From Actinomycetota bacterium (GTDB taxonomy: Bacteria; Actinomycetota; Actinomycetes; S36-B12; CAIYMF01), in assembly GCA_020161245.1 (NCBI GenBank), contig JAIUOK010000004.1, forward strand, positions 1 to 64,000: a DNA stretch of 64,000 bases, given 5' to 3'. Position 1 is the first letter of the stretch. Each line of letters opens with the position of its first letter. The notes below the pieces were generated by a model. The model ran no database searches and had not been told where the DNA came from. It saw nothing but the letters and a program-made list of their open reading frames with translations. Below, in pieces: positions 7,424-15,924 of this stretch. The position numbers and the translations under genes were made by a program.

Positions 7424-9393
7424 CCGCCGAGCCGATCGAGACCGGGACGCGCCAGGACGCCTGGATCCCCATGAGCGACGGCGTCTACCTGTCGGTGACG
7501 CTGTACCTCCCGGAGGCGTCGCACGGCCCGCAGCCGTGCATCCTCGAGGCGCTGCCGTACCGCAAGGACGACATGACGTCGTCGTACCGGCCCGAGTACA
7601 CCCGGCTGCGCGACGAGCACGCGTACGCCGTCGCGCGGCTCGACCTGCGCGGCACCGGCAGCAGCGGCGGCCGGGCGACCGACGAGTACCCGGCGCAGGA
7701 GCAGCGCGACCTCGCCGAGGTGATCGCGTGGCTCGCGGCGCAGGAGTGGTGCGACGGCAACGTCGGCATGTACGGCACGTCGTACAGCGGGTTCAACTCC
7801 TTGCAGATGGCCTGCGAGCAGCCGCCGGCGCTCAAGGCGGTCATCGCCATCTACGCCACCGACGACCGGTTCACCGACGACGTCCACTACATGGGCGGCC
7901 TGCGGAAGTGGATCGACATCGTCGACTACTGCCACTACATGGCGCCGATGAACGCGCTGCCGCCCGTGCCGGAGGTGTTCGGCGCGGGGTGGCGCGACGA
8001 GTGGCGGGCGCGCATCTCCGAGCACGAGCCGTGGCTGCTCAACTGGCTCTCGCACCAGCGCCGCGACGCCTACTGGCAGCACGGATCCGTGCGCCCGGGC
8101 TACGACCGCATCCGGATCCCCACGTTCATCGTCGCCGGCTGGGCCGACGGCTACCGCAACAACACGTTCCGCACGATGGAGGCGCTCGGCGCCGACGGGA
8201 CGCCCCGGCGGCTGCTCGCCGGCCCGTGGGCGCATGCCGCGACGTCGACCTCGGCACCCGGTCCGCGCATCGACCTCGTGCCGGAGATGGTGCAGTGGTG
8301 GGACCGCTGGCTCCGCGGCCGCGAGGAGGCGATCCCGGACGGCACGCCCGAGGCGGTCTGGTACGTCCGCGAGTCGCACGTGCCCGAGCCGGATCTCGAC
8401 ACCGTGCCGGGGGAGTGGCGGGCCGACGTCTGGCCGAGCCCGCGGTCGTCCTGGCTCGAGGCGCGACTCGAGGGCCGTGCCCCGTACGTCGTCAAGCCCG
8501 ATGTCGGAACCGCCGCGTGGATCTCGTGCGCGGGCCACCTGCCCTACGGGCAGCCCTACGACCAGCGCCACGACGACGTCGACTCGCTGGTCTGGGACCT
8601 CGACCCATCGCAGCTCTCGCGCGGCGGGCTGGAGATCGCCGGCCACCCCCACGTGCTGCTCGCCGTCGCGGCGTCCGAGCCCGTGGCGACCGTGTCGGTG
8701 AAGCTGCAGGACGTCGCTCCCGACGGCACGTCCACCCTCGTCACGCGCGGCACGCTCAACCTCACCCGCCGCGGCGGGATGCACCTCGCCGAGCCGCTCG
8801 TGCCCGGCGAGGCGGTCGAGGTCGACGTCGAGCTCGAGGCGACGGCCTACCGGTGGCTGCCGGGTCACCGCCTCCGCGTCGCGGTCGCCGGCGCGGACTG
8901 GCCCAACACCGTCGCGCCGCCGCGGCCGGTGACGCTCACCGTGTCCGGCGGGCGGCTGCGGCTGCCGGCGTACGACGCCGAAGGCGCGCCCGAGCCGCCG
9001 GCCTTCGTCCCCGGCGACGAGACGACGTCCGAGGACGCGCACGGCGTCGTGTGGCGCGTCGAGCGAGATGTGCTGGCCCGGCGCACCACCTGCGTCGTCG
9101 ACCACGGCTCGACATACGATGCGCCGTACGGCGCGGTGACCGAGCACTACGCCGGGCGGGTGTCGGTGTCGACGCGCACGTTCGAGCAGAACGCGGCAGC
9201 TGACGTGAGCTTCCGGCTCTCGTTCCGCGACGACGCGACGGGCGAGCCCGTGGTGTGCACGTCGCGGTCGACGCTCGAGGTGCACGCGGGTGAGCGGGTG
9301 TTCGACGTCCGCATCTCGCTCACCTGCACCGAGGGCGACGAGATCGTCGGCGAGCGCAGCTGGCACCGCCAGATCGACCGCGACCTCGCCTGA
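7420..9393 (+). CDS. CocE/NonD-family hydrolase (S15 X-Pro dipeptidyl-peptidase-like)
   Basis: A 657-residue enzyme with an alpha/beta-hydrolase domain followed by a C-terminal jelly-roll X-Pro dipeptidyl-peptidase domain (from about residue 330). The triad is visible: Ser121 in GTSYSG, Asp243 in AGWADGY and His272 in GPWAH. The oxyanion region is LPYRKDD and the strand DLRGTGSSGG is typical. Family members hydrolyse esters, amides or X-Pro peptides (cocaine esterase, glutaryl-7-ACA acylase, PepX). The frame extends far upstream as a shadow of the peptidase gene; the start at 7420, overlapping its stop, is chosen because homology begins at once (DAWIPMSDGVYLS). No signal peptide is seen, so it is probably cytosolic. 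Peptide or amide scavenging with the P1 peptidase is a likely but unproved role. Confidence 0.88.
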   Translation: MTAEPIETGTRQDAWIPMSDGVYLSVTLYLPEASHGPQPCILEALPYRKDDMTSSYRPEYTRLRDEHAYAVARLDLRGTGSSGGRATDEYPAQEQRDLAEVIAWLAAQEWCDGNVGMYGTSYSGFNSLQMACEQPPALKAVIAIYATDDRFTDDVHYMGGLRKWIDIVDYCHYMAPMNALPPVPEVFGAGWRDEWRARISEHEPWLLNWLSHQRRDAYWQHGSVRPGYDRIRIPTFIVAGWADGYRNNTFRTMEALGADGTPRRLLAGPWAHAATSTSAPGPRIDLVPEMVQWWDRWLRGREEAIPDGTPEAVWYVRESHVPEPDLDTVPGEWRADVWPSPRSSWLEARLEGRAPYVVKPDVGTAAWISCAGHLPYGQPYDQRHDDVDSLVWDLDPSQLSRGGLEIAGHPHVLLAVAASEPVATVSVKLQDVAPDGTSTLVTRGTLNLTRRGGMHLAEPLVPGEAVEVDVELEATAYRWLPGHRLRVAVAGADWPNTVAPPRPVTLTVSGGRLRLPAYDAEGAPEPPAFVPGDETTSEDAHGVVWRVERDVLARRTTCVVDHGSTYDAPYGAVTEHYAGRVSVSTRTFEQNAAADVSFRLSFRDDATGEPVVCTSRSTLEVHAGERVFDVRISLTCTEGDEIVGERSWHRQIDRDLA

Positions 9394-9427
9394 CCCCCCC
9401 CCACGTCGAACCCAGCTTCTCCCGCTA

Positions 9428-9441
9428 GACCGGGCCCGGTC
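9428..9441. terminator. Palindromic hairpin after the CocE-like gene
   Basis: A perfect 14 bp palindrome (GACCGGGCCCGGTC) 34 bp after the stop of the CocE-like gene. A second hairpin, GCCGGG-AAT-CCCGGC, follows at 9519-9533. GC-rich stems without a T run are common terminator-like elements in high-GC actinobacteria. The pair separates the peptidase operon from the acyltransferase gene. Confidence 0.4.
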
Positions 9442-9563
9442 GTGCGGAATGTCCTGGGTCCGGCGTGGCGGTGACTGTGGCGAGGCTCTCGTGAGGGCGC
9501 GTGCATGGACGCCCGAATGCCGGGAATCCCGGCGCCCATGTCCAGGCGGCCCCGGGAGACGGC

Positions 9564-11630
9564 GTGAGCACGGCGCTCGCGCCGGCCCGTGCCGGTGCGC
9601 CCGCCCCGCAGCGCGCGCGGGCGGGTCACGCCTTCCGCCACGACGTGCACGGCCTGCGGGCCGTGGCGGTGCTGCTCGTCGTGCTGTACCACGCCGGCGT
9701 GCCCGGGATCACCGGCGGCTACGTCGGCGTCGACGTCTTCTTCGTCATCAGCGGCTACCTGATCACCTCGCTGCTGCTGCGCGAGATCGCGTCGACCGGC
9801 CGGGTGTCGCTGCCCGCCTTCTACGCCCGCCGGGTGCGGCGTCTCCTGCCCGCGGCGGGCGTCGTCGTCGCCGTCGCGCTGGTCGCCGCTCGGGTGTGGG
9901 GGCCTGCGCTGCAGGTCGTGCCGACGGCGTGGGACGCGGTGTGGACGTCGGGCTACGCCATCAACTTCCGGCTCGGTGCCCGCGGCGTCGACTACCTCGC
10001 GGCGAGCGAGACGGCCTCGCCGCTGCAGCACTTCTGGTCGCTCGCGGTGGAGGAGCAGTTCTACCTCGTGTGGCCGCTGCTCCTGCTCGGGGCTTCGCTC
10101 CTCGCTGCCCGCACCGGCCGTCGCGCTGTGCCGCTCGTCGTCGCTGCGGTGGCCGTAGCGGGCTTCGTGTACTCGGTGCATCTCACGCAGGCCTCGGCGC
10201 CGACGGCGTACTTCGCCTCGACCGCTCGCGCGTGGGAGCTCGCCGCGGGTGCGCTTGTGGCTCTCGCCGCATCCCGTCTCGCGCGACTGCCCGCAGCTGT
10301 GGCCGTCGCCCTGTCGTGGGCCGGGCTCGCACTCGTGGTCGCGGGTGCCGTGGTGCTCGACGACGCGACGCCGTTCCCCGGCACCGCGGCGCTGCTCCCG
10401 GTGGTGGGTGCCTCGGCTGTGATCGCGGCAGGGTGCGGAGCCGGCAGCCGCGCGGGCGGCTCCTGGCTGCTCGACCGGCGACCGATGCAGCGGATCGGCA
10501 CGCTGTCGTACGGCTGGTACCTCTGGCACTGGCCGGTGCTCGTGCTCGCTCCGGGCGGCGTCGACGGCTCGCGGTCGTGGATCGTCGGCGTCGGGCTGAG
10601 CGTGCTGTCGCTCGGGCTCGCCTGGCTGACCTACGTCGCCGTCGAGCAGCCCGCGATGCGCGGCAGCCTGCAGCCGGCCACGTGGCTGCGGCGGGGCCTC
10701 GCGATCTCGGGCGGCGTCGTCGCCCTGGCGCTGCTGCTCGTGGCGACGGCGCCGCGTGTGGTGGGCAGCGGAACTCCGGCCGGGCCGCTGCGCGTGACCG
10801 ATGCGGCCTCGCTGTCGGCCGCGCTGACGGCGGCAGCACGGACCCGCGCGCTCCCCTCGGATGTGTCGCCGACGCTGGACGTCGCACGCGCCGACCGGCC
10901 GGCGTCCGATGGCGTGTGCCACCGCGACTTCGCCGACGTCGACGTCGTGCCCTGCGCGTTCGGCGATCCGCGCGGCACCCGGACCGTCGTCCTGCTCGGC
11001 GACTCCCATGCCCAGCAGTGGCTCGGGGCGCTGGATGAGGCAGCCCGTCAGCGGCAGTGGCGGGTCGTGCCGCTGACCAAGGCTGCCTGCCCCGTCGCCG
11101 AGCTCGCGGTGGTGAGCCCCACGCTCAAGCGCGAGTACACCGAGTGCTCGCAGTGGCGTGCGCGTGCTCTCGATGCCGTCGTCGCCGCGCGCCCGGAGCT
11201 CGTGCTGGTGAGCCAGAGCGACGCTGTGCCCGGCACGTCGGTCGACAACGGGCTGTGGGCCGAGCGCACCGTCGTCACGCTCGACCGGCTGCGCCAGCAG
11301 GGGCTGCGCGTGGTGTTCCTGCGCGACACGCCGTTCCCGCGCAGCGATGTGCCGGCCTGCCTCGAGCAGCATCTCGCCGATGCCCGCGCCTGCGGCGTCC
11401 CGCGGGCCGACGCCTACAACTCCTCCGAGCTGTTCACCGACCGCCACGAGCGCGTGGCTTCCGCCGTCGATGCGGCCGGCTTCCGCTCGATCGAGCCGGC
11501 GCCCTGGCTGTGCACCTCGACGTTCTGCCCCGTCGTGGTCGGCGACGAGCTGGTCTACCGCGACGACAGCCACCTCACCGACACCTACTCCCGCACCCTC
11601 GCCCCGCTGCTGGCACCGCTCCTGCGGTAG
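9564..11630 (+). CDS. Acyltransferase-3 family membrane protein with C-terminal SGNH domain (OafA/YrhL-like)
   Basis: A protein of 688 residues counted from GTG 9564. It O-acylates a cell-surface or secreted polymer. The N-terminal acyltransferase-3 domain opens with RHDVHGLRAVAVLLVVLYHAG (broken here for length) and VGVDVFFVISGYLI. About ten membrane spans follow up to residue 390. The periplasmic SGNH part has GDSHAQQW with Ser481 and a DDSHLTD block with His670, so both catalytic motifs are intact. GTG 9564 is preferred because CGGGAG sits 6 bp upstream; an in-frame GTG at 9501 would add 21 unremarkable residues. The acceptor could be a cell-wall polysaccharide, lipid or antibiotic sugar. 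It converges on the secreted protein gene, with a hairpin between. Confidence 0.9.
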   Translation: MSTALAPARAGAPAPQRARAGHAFRHDVHGLRAVAVLLVVLYHAGVPGITGGYVGVDVFFVISGYLITSLLLREIASTGRVSLPAFYARRVRRLLPAAGVVVAVALVAARVWGPALQVVPTAWDAVWTSGYAINFRLGARGVDYLAASETASPLQHFWSLAVEEQFYLVWPLLLLGASLLAARTGRRAVPLVVAAVAVAGFVYSVHLTQASAPTAYFASTARAWELAAGALVALAASRLARLPAAVAVALSWAGLALVVAGAVVLDDATPFPGTAALLPVVGASAVIAAGCGAGSRAGGSWLLDRRPMQRIGTLSYGWYLWHWPVLVLAPGGVDGSRSWIVGVGLSVLSLGLAWLTYVAVEQPAMRGSLQPATWLRRGLAISGGVVALALLLVATAPRVVGSGTPAGPLRVTDAASLSAALTAAARTRALPSDVSPTLDVARADRPASDGVCHRDFADVDVVPCAFGDPRGTRTVVLLGDSHAQQWLGALDEAARQRQWRVVPLTKAACPVAELAVVSPTLKREYTECSQWRARALDAVVAARPELVLVSQSDAVPGTSVDNGLWAERTVVTLDRLRQQGLRVVFLRDTPFPRSDVPACLEQHLADARACGVPRADAYNSSELFTDRHERVASAVDAAGFRSIEPAPWLCTSTFCPVVVGDELVYRDDSHLTDTYSRTLAPLLAPLLR

Positions 11631-11699
11631 TCCCCGCGCAGCGCGCGATCTGCTGTGCCGGTGGCTGGCGTTGCGCGGTCCCTGCGTCGCGATCCGGTT

Positions 11700-11717
11700 C
11701 GCCGCTCGGGAGCGGCG
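11700..11717. terminator. Hairpin between convergent genes
   Basis: A 7 bp perfect stem, CGCCGCT-CGGG-AGCGGCG, lies midway between the ends of two convergent genes (11630 and 11730). It has no T run, but its position suggests a shared bidirectional terminator. Confidence 0.5.
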
Positions 11718-11729
11718 CGGGCCGCAGGG

Positions 11730-13667
11730 TCAGCGGACCAGGACTCGTCGCTCGCTGCTCAGCCAGGTGGCGGTCCGCACGTTCTGCGGGATGAGGACCC
11801 GCACCAGCTTCGTGCCGGACGTCGTCAGGGTCACGCTGGCCTTGGCGGCAGAGCGCGCGAAGGTCAGGCCCGCGACGGTGCGCCAGTAGCCCGCGACGTA
11901 CACCTGCACGCTGCCGCGCGCCCCGTCCGGGACGCCGAGGGCCGTGACCGACACGGTGAACGGCACTCTGGCCCGTGCGGTGGACGGGACGGTCGCGCGC
12001 ACGGCCGGCAGCGGGCGGAACGTCTGCGGCGTGATCGCCGCGCCGAAGATCCCGGTCGTCCCCGCCGTGACGGCCCGCCACTGCGCGGTGCTGGCCGGCG
12101 TGAAGGGCATGGTGGCGACGCCGTCGCTCCCGGTGGTCACAACGCCGGTCAGGCGCCAGATCGTCTCGCCGGGCAGCCGCCGCTCGATCCTGACCTGACG
12201 TCCCGCCGCGGGGCCGGCCGCGGTCACGTCAACCCGGACGCTCAACGAGGTGGGCCGTCCCACGACGCCGTAGCGCGGCAGCCGCAGCGTCGGCTCGGCC
12301 ACCGGCAGCACCTCGATGGTCGAGTCGCTGACCGAGTTCCAGGTCGGCGCGAAGGAGCCGGAGGCGTGGCCGCGGACTGTGAGCTGAGGCCGGAACGTGC
12401 CGAGCGCCGTCGGCGTCCAGGTGCTCGTCAGCGTCGTGGTCTGGGGGCAAGGGAACGGGCACGGCACGAGGTCGTTGGCCGCCACCCCGTTGCTCGGCGA
12501 GAAGGTGACGGCCGCCGCTGTCGGGGACGTGCGCGTGAGGGTGATGCCGTTGGTGATGGTCACCGGGCGGCCGAAGGGGACCGGCCCCTCCGGCACCGAC
12601 CACGTGAAGGAGGCGGTACCGGTGATGACGACGTCGTAGGTCACGTCGGCCGGAACGCCGCGCGTGTCTACCACCGAGAGGTGGAGCGTGTGCGGTCCCG
12701 GCGTGAGGACGCTGCTCGCCTGGACGACGAACGATGACTGCGCGAAGTCCAGCGCCAGGCCATCGGTGACCCAGGGCTCGCCGTCCACGGTCACGGTGTA
12801 CGTCAAAGGCCTGGCGGGCACCGCCGGGAGGCCCGGCGGCGGCCCGAACCGGATGAGCTGGCCGACAGTGTCGTACTGGTCGAGGAGCGCCGGCGGCTGC
12901 AGCGTCAGGCCGTGGTCGACCGCGATCGGGACGTCGACCGCCACGCTCGTGACGCCGGCGGCGTCGACCGCGAACAGGGTGCCCGTGTACGTGGCAGACG
13001 CCCACGCGGAGGTGTCGAGGACCGCCCGCCAGGAGCCGTCGCCCTGGCGGACGAGCGGCGTCAGGACGATCGGCTTGCCGAAGCCCGCCTGAGTCCGCAG
13101 GACGACGCGGTCGATGGGCGAGGAGCCGAAGCCCGGGAGGGCGCTGGCGTGCACCGTGAGGGTGTCCCGCGCGGTGATGCCGTAGCCCCATGGGTAGGAC
13201 GGGTCGCCGATCTCGTCGTCGAGCGTCACGGTGGGGCGGTGGTTGTCGAGCACGACGGACGCGGTCGTCTGCGTGGTGGTGGGGCTCCACGTCGCGGTAG
13301 CGGTGATCTGCTGGGTGCCGTCGGCGAGGGCGTACATCGCCGCGGGCGACTCCGGCAGCGGAGCGGTGTCGTACGACACGGGGACGGTGCACCCAGACGT
13401 GCACACGCCGTTCAGATTCACGTCCGCGAGGACAGGTCCGTACGCGGGGTGGCCGATCCGCACCACCAGGCGCGACGGGCCGCCCTCGTCGGGCGAGGCG
13501 CCGAGCACGACGTCGAAGTTCAGCGCGCCCGCCGTCGGCCCGGCGGGGAGGCCGGCGAACGTCACCGAGCCGCCGGAGGCGGACGCGGGTGCGGCCGGCA
13601 GGACGGGCAGCAGGGCTGCGGCGACGACACCCGCGGCGAGCGCGCACACACGCGCGAGACCTCTCAC
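11730..13667 (-). CDS. Large secreted protein with Ig-like/all-beta domains, function unknown
   Basis: A 645-residue exported protein. The start is GTG 13667 (MRGLARV), with an AGGGGGAA ribosome site about 5 bp upstream; the frame is open further but lacks such a site. The signal peptide has a hydrophobic core at residues 8-25 and a likely cleavage after ASA (residue 30). The rest is Thr-, Val- and Pro-rich, with repeated beta-strand patterns typical of Ig-like or bacterial surface domains, for example around VTFAGLPAGP, TYTVTVDGEPW and SLSVRVDV. Two close Cys pairs (NGVCTSGCTV and VPCPFPCP) suggest small disulfide loops. There is no LPxTG or membrane anchor at the C-terminus, so it is probably released or bound non-covalently. 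No enzyme motif was recognised. Confidence 0.75.
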   Translation of the reverse strand: MRGLARVCALAAGVVAAALLPVLPAAPASASGGSVTFAGLPAGPTAGALNFDVVLGASPDEGGPSRLVVRIGHPAYGPVLADVNLNGVCTSGCTVPVSYDTAPLPESPAAMYALADGTQQITATATWSPTTTQTTASVVLDNHRPTVTLDDEIGDPSYPWGYGITARDTLTVHASALPGFGSSPIDRVVLRTQAGFGKPIVLTPLVRQGDGSWRAVLDTSAWASATYTGTLFAVDAAGVTSVAVDVPIAVDHGLTLQPPALLDQYDTVGQLIRFGPPPGLPAVPARPLTYTVTVDGEPWVTDGLALDFAQSSFVVQASSVLTPGPHTLHLSVVDTRGVPADVTYDVVITGTASFTWSVPEGPVPFGRPVTITNGITLTRTSPTAAAVTFSPSNGVAANDLVPCPFPCPQTTTLTSTWTPTALGTFRPQLTVRGHASGSFAPTWNSVSDSTIEVLPVAEPTLRLPRYGVVGRPTSLSVRVDVTAAGPAAGRQVRIERRLPGETIWRLTGVVTTGSDGVATMPFTPASTAQWRAVTAGTTGIFGAAITPQTFRPLPAVRATVPSTARARVPFTVSVTALGVPDGARGSVQVYVAGYWRTVAGLTFARSAAKASVTLTTSGTKLVRVLIPQNVRTATWLSSERRVLVR

Positions 13668-14177
13668 GATGCTTCCCCCTTCGGCGGCGATAGCCGCCAG
13701 CACGCCGACAGGGTACGGCCACGGGCGATCGCACGGCCGTCCAACGCGCCATCTCCACGCGTGCGGCCCAGCGGACCCATCGGGTGGAGCTGGGTCGCGC
13801 CGTCACGCGCGGCGCTCCTAGGGGAAGTGGCGCCAGACGCCCTCGGAGACGACCGTCGTCTCGGCGTCGACAACCGCGATCGCCGTCTGCTCGTCGACGG
13901 CGTACGACGGGTTGCCGAGCTCCGCCGCCCACGCGGCTGCGGCCTCCCCTTTGGTGTCGGAGTCGATGTCCGCTCTCTGCGACGCGTTCGGACCCCCAGC
14001 GCGCCATCGGAGTGGTCGCCCAGCACGTCGCACCTGCGGCGTGCTCAAGGCGATGGGCGGTTCTGTGGACGACACGCCGGCACGCCATCCTTGTGGATAG
14101 CACGCGCTGGGATCGCCTGCGGCTCAACGGGTTGCGGGTGGAGTGGACTGTCGGAGGTGGGTCGTAGCGTTGCTGCC
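13668..14177. other. Intergenic stretch with a coding remnant
   Basis: This 510 bp gap separates the divergent starts of the secreted-protein gene and the HNH gene, so it must hold both promoters. Apart from the remnant at 13818-13952 on the minus strand, no intact gene was seen. The last 60 bp before the HNH start contain TAGCGT at 14165-14170, which could be a -10 box for a near-leaderless transcript. Confidence 0.5.
13818..13952 (-). pseudogene. C-terminal remnant, possibly of a peptidase E (S51)-like gene
   Basis: The minus-strand frame ending at 13818 encodes a tail that looks like real protein, unlike the sequence before it. It shows a helix EAAAAWAAEL, then NPSYAVDEQTAIAVVD, then TVVSEGVWRHF. 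The pattern of a short helix, Y-A-x-D-x-x-T/A-A-x-x-V, then a valine-rich strand resembles the C-terminus of S51 peptidase/amidotransferase-like proteins. That identification is from memory of the pattern only. Upstream, the frame (open to an ATG at 14075) becomes an Arg/Pro-rich shadow, so the gene is truncated. It lies next to an HNH gene of a family often found in variable loci. Confidence 0.35.
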
Positions 14178-15797
14178 ATGACCACCACCCAGGCCTCGTC
14201 GCTCGGCGCGGATGTCGCGCTGCTGCTCGACACCGCGCAGCGGGTGGCTGCCCGGATCGCCGGGGGCGAGGCCGACGGGCTGGAGCCGGCGTCGGCGGCG
14301 GGCCTGGTGTCGGAGCTGGTCGCGGTGGCGGGCCTGGGGACTGCGGGGGCGGCCGTGATGGCGCGTGGCCTGCACCGCTCGGGCGCGCTGCGGGAGTCGG
14401 GGTTCTTCTCGATCAGGGCGTTCGCGGCCGAGGTGTGCGGGGTGGACGGGTCGACCGGGTCGCGGCTGTCGCGGCTGGGGACCCATCTCGACCGGTTCGC
14501 CGACCTGCGGGCCGGCGTGTTGGCCGGGCGGTTCCACCCGGACTCGGCGCTGATCGCGGCGACCGCGATCGAGGACGCCGTCGCCGACCTGCGCGGCGCC
14601 GCCCGCGACGAGGCGCGCCTGACGGGGGAGTCGATCATGGTGCCGCTGTGCGAGGCCGGCACGGCCGAGCAGGTCGAGGCTGCCGGGAAGTCGCTGATCT
14701 TCCACCTCGACCCGCAGTCCGCGGCCCGCCGCGCGCTGGAGGCCCTGGAGAGGAGGGAGGTCCGGATCGCGACCGTCGGCACGCAGTCCCGCGTGACGAT
14801 GGTGCTCGACGCCGTCACCGGGGCCGCGTTCAAGACGGTCCTGGATGCGGAGGTCGACCGCCGGTTCCGGGAGGGCTCGCTGCCCGAGGAGCTGCAGCCG
14901 ACCGGCGACGACGCCGAGGACGAGCGCCGCGCCCGCCTCGCCCGGCCGCGTCTGTACGCCGAGGCGTTCGAGGCCATCATCCGCAGGATCCTCGACGGCG
15001 GGATGGTCGGCACCAAGCACGGCGAGGCCCCGCATGTGTCGCTCCTGGTGTCGGAGGACATCCACAAGGCGGGCGGCCCGGCGCAGCTGCTCGTCCCCGG
15101 GCAGGAGCCGGTGACGGTGGCGAACGAGACCGCCGCGCGGGTGATGTGCGATGCGACGGTCACCGAGATCCATGTGAACGGTCTCGTCCCCGACCCGAGA
15201 GGCCGCCTCGCCCCCACCAGCCTCACCGCCCTGGCCGAGCAGCACCGGCACGCCCGCGACGCTGCAGCGACGGTGCACCCCGACGAGCTTGTCGCCTGCA
15301 CCTGCCCCGCCAGTTCGGCCCGCAGTTCTACGTCCACCGCGGACCGCGGGCTGCGCGACCTCAATGCACCCGCCGACCCGGCCGAGGTGCACGACCTGAC
15401 CGGCATGTGCGCGTCGGTGCACTGCGTCGCGCGCCGCTCCCGCACTGCGACCCGCGACCAGTGGGAGGCGCTGCGGGCCGCGCACCGGCACTGCATGTTC
15501 CCCGGCTGCCGCGTCGACGCCAGCAGGTGCGAGGCCCACCACGTCCGGCCGTGGGAGCGCGGCGGGGCGACGTGCCTGTCCGACCTGATCCTGCTCTGCT
15601 CGCGGCACCACCACCTCGTGCATGAGGGCCGATGGCGGATCCTCGCCGACAACGGCTACCCGATCGGCGACCCGAGGCACTGGGCCTTCGCACCGCCCGA
15701 GACCGGCTACGTCGGCCGCGACGGCGCCCTGCTCGCCGAACGCCTCCGACGAGGCCACCCACCCGACCCACCACCGGGATCCCCGTTCGCCGCCTGA
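14178..15797 (+). CDS. DUF222 / 13E12-repeat family protein with C-terminal HNH endonuclease domain
   Basis: A 539-residue protein. Residues 1 to about 330 form the helical DUF222 region common to actinobacterial 13E12-repeat proteins, with GSRLSRL, FHPDSALIAA and a TVGTQSRVTMVLDA block. The C-terminal HNH motif is complete: C-x4-C in CMFPGC, then CEAHHVRPWERGGATCLSD, and LLCSRHHHLVHEGRW. It could therefore bind metal and cut DNA. These genes occur in many near-identical copies in actinobacterial genomes and have been linked to mobile repeats; a biological role is not settled. The start is ATG 14178 (MTTTQASS). The far longer upstream frame is a shadow of the antisense secreted-protein gene. 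Confidence 0.9.
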   Translation: MTTTQASSLGADVALLLDTAQRVAARIAGGEADGLEPASAAGLVSELVAVAGLGTAGAAVMARGLHRSGALRESGFFSIRAFAAEVCGVDGSTGSRLSRLGTHLDRFADLRAGVLAGRFHPDSALIAATAIEDAVADLRGAARDEARLTGESIMVPLCEAGTAEQVEAAGKSLIFHLDPQSAARRALEALERREVRIATVGTQSRVTMVLDAVTGAAFKTVLDAEVDRRFREGSLPEELQPTGDDAEDERRARLARPRLYAEAFEAIIRRILDGGMVGTKHGEAPHVSLLVSEDIHKAGGPAQLLVPGQEPVTVANETAARVMCDATVTEIHVNGLVPDPRGRLAPTSLTALAEQHRHARDAAATVHPDELVACTCPASSARSSTSTADRGLRDLNAPADPAEVHDLTGMCASVHCVARRSRTATRDQWEALRAAHRHCMFPGCRVDASRCEAHHVRPWERGGATCLSDLILLCSRHHHLVHEGRWRILADNGYPIGDPRHWAFAPPETGYVGRDGALLAERLRRGHPPDPPPGSPFAA

Positions 15798-15842
15798 CCC
15801 GCCCGCCCGCTGCCCAGCCTGAGCCCGACGCCGCAGAGGCGT

Positions 15843-15863
15843 TCGGGCCACAGGCAGGCCCGA
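15843..15863. terminator. Hairpin after the HNH gene
   Basis: A 7 bp perfect stem TCGGGCC-acaggca-GGCCCGA starts 46 bp after the HNH stop codon and ends 61 bp before the next start. It lacks a T run, as is common in high-GC genomes, and could end the HNH transcript. Confidence 0.4.
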
Positions 15864-15924
15864 CCACGAGCAGGCCACGGAGCGGGGCGCTCATGGCCAT
15901 GGGGCAACCGGTCATGATGGGGCG

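Noticed and set aside
9147-11573. An 808-codon open frame antisense to the acyltransferase
   Set aside because: It has no recognisable domain and the sense strand encodes intact acyltransferase-3 and SGNH motifs.
14178-15797. HNH gene as a homing endonuclease or restriction enzyme
   Set aside because: The DUF222 N-terminus places it in the 13E12-repeat family; no methylase, intron or intein boundary is visible.
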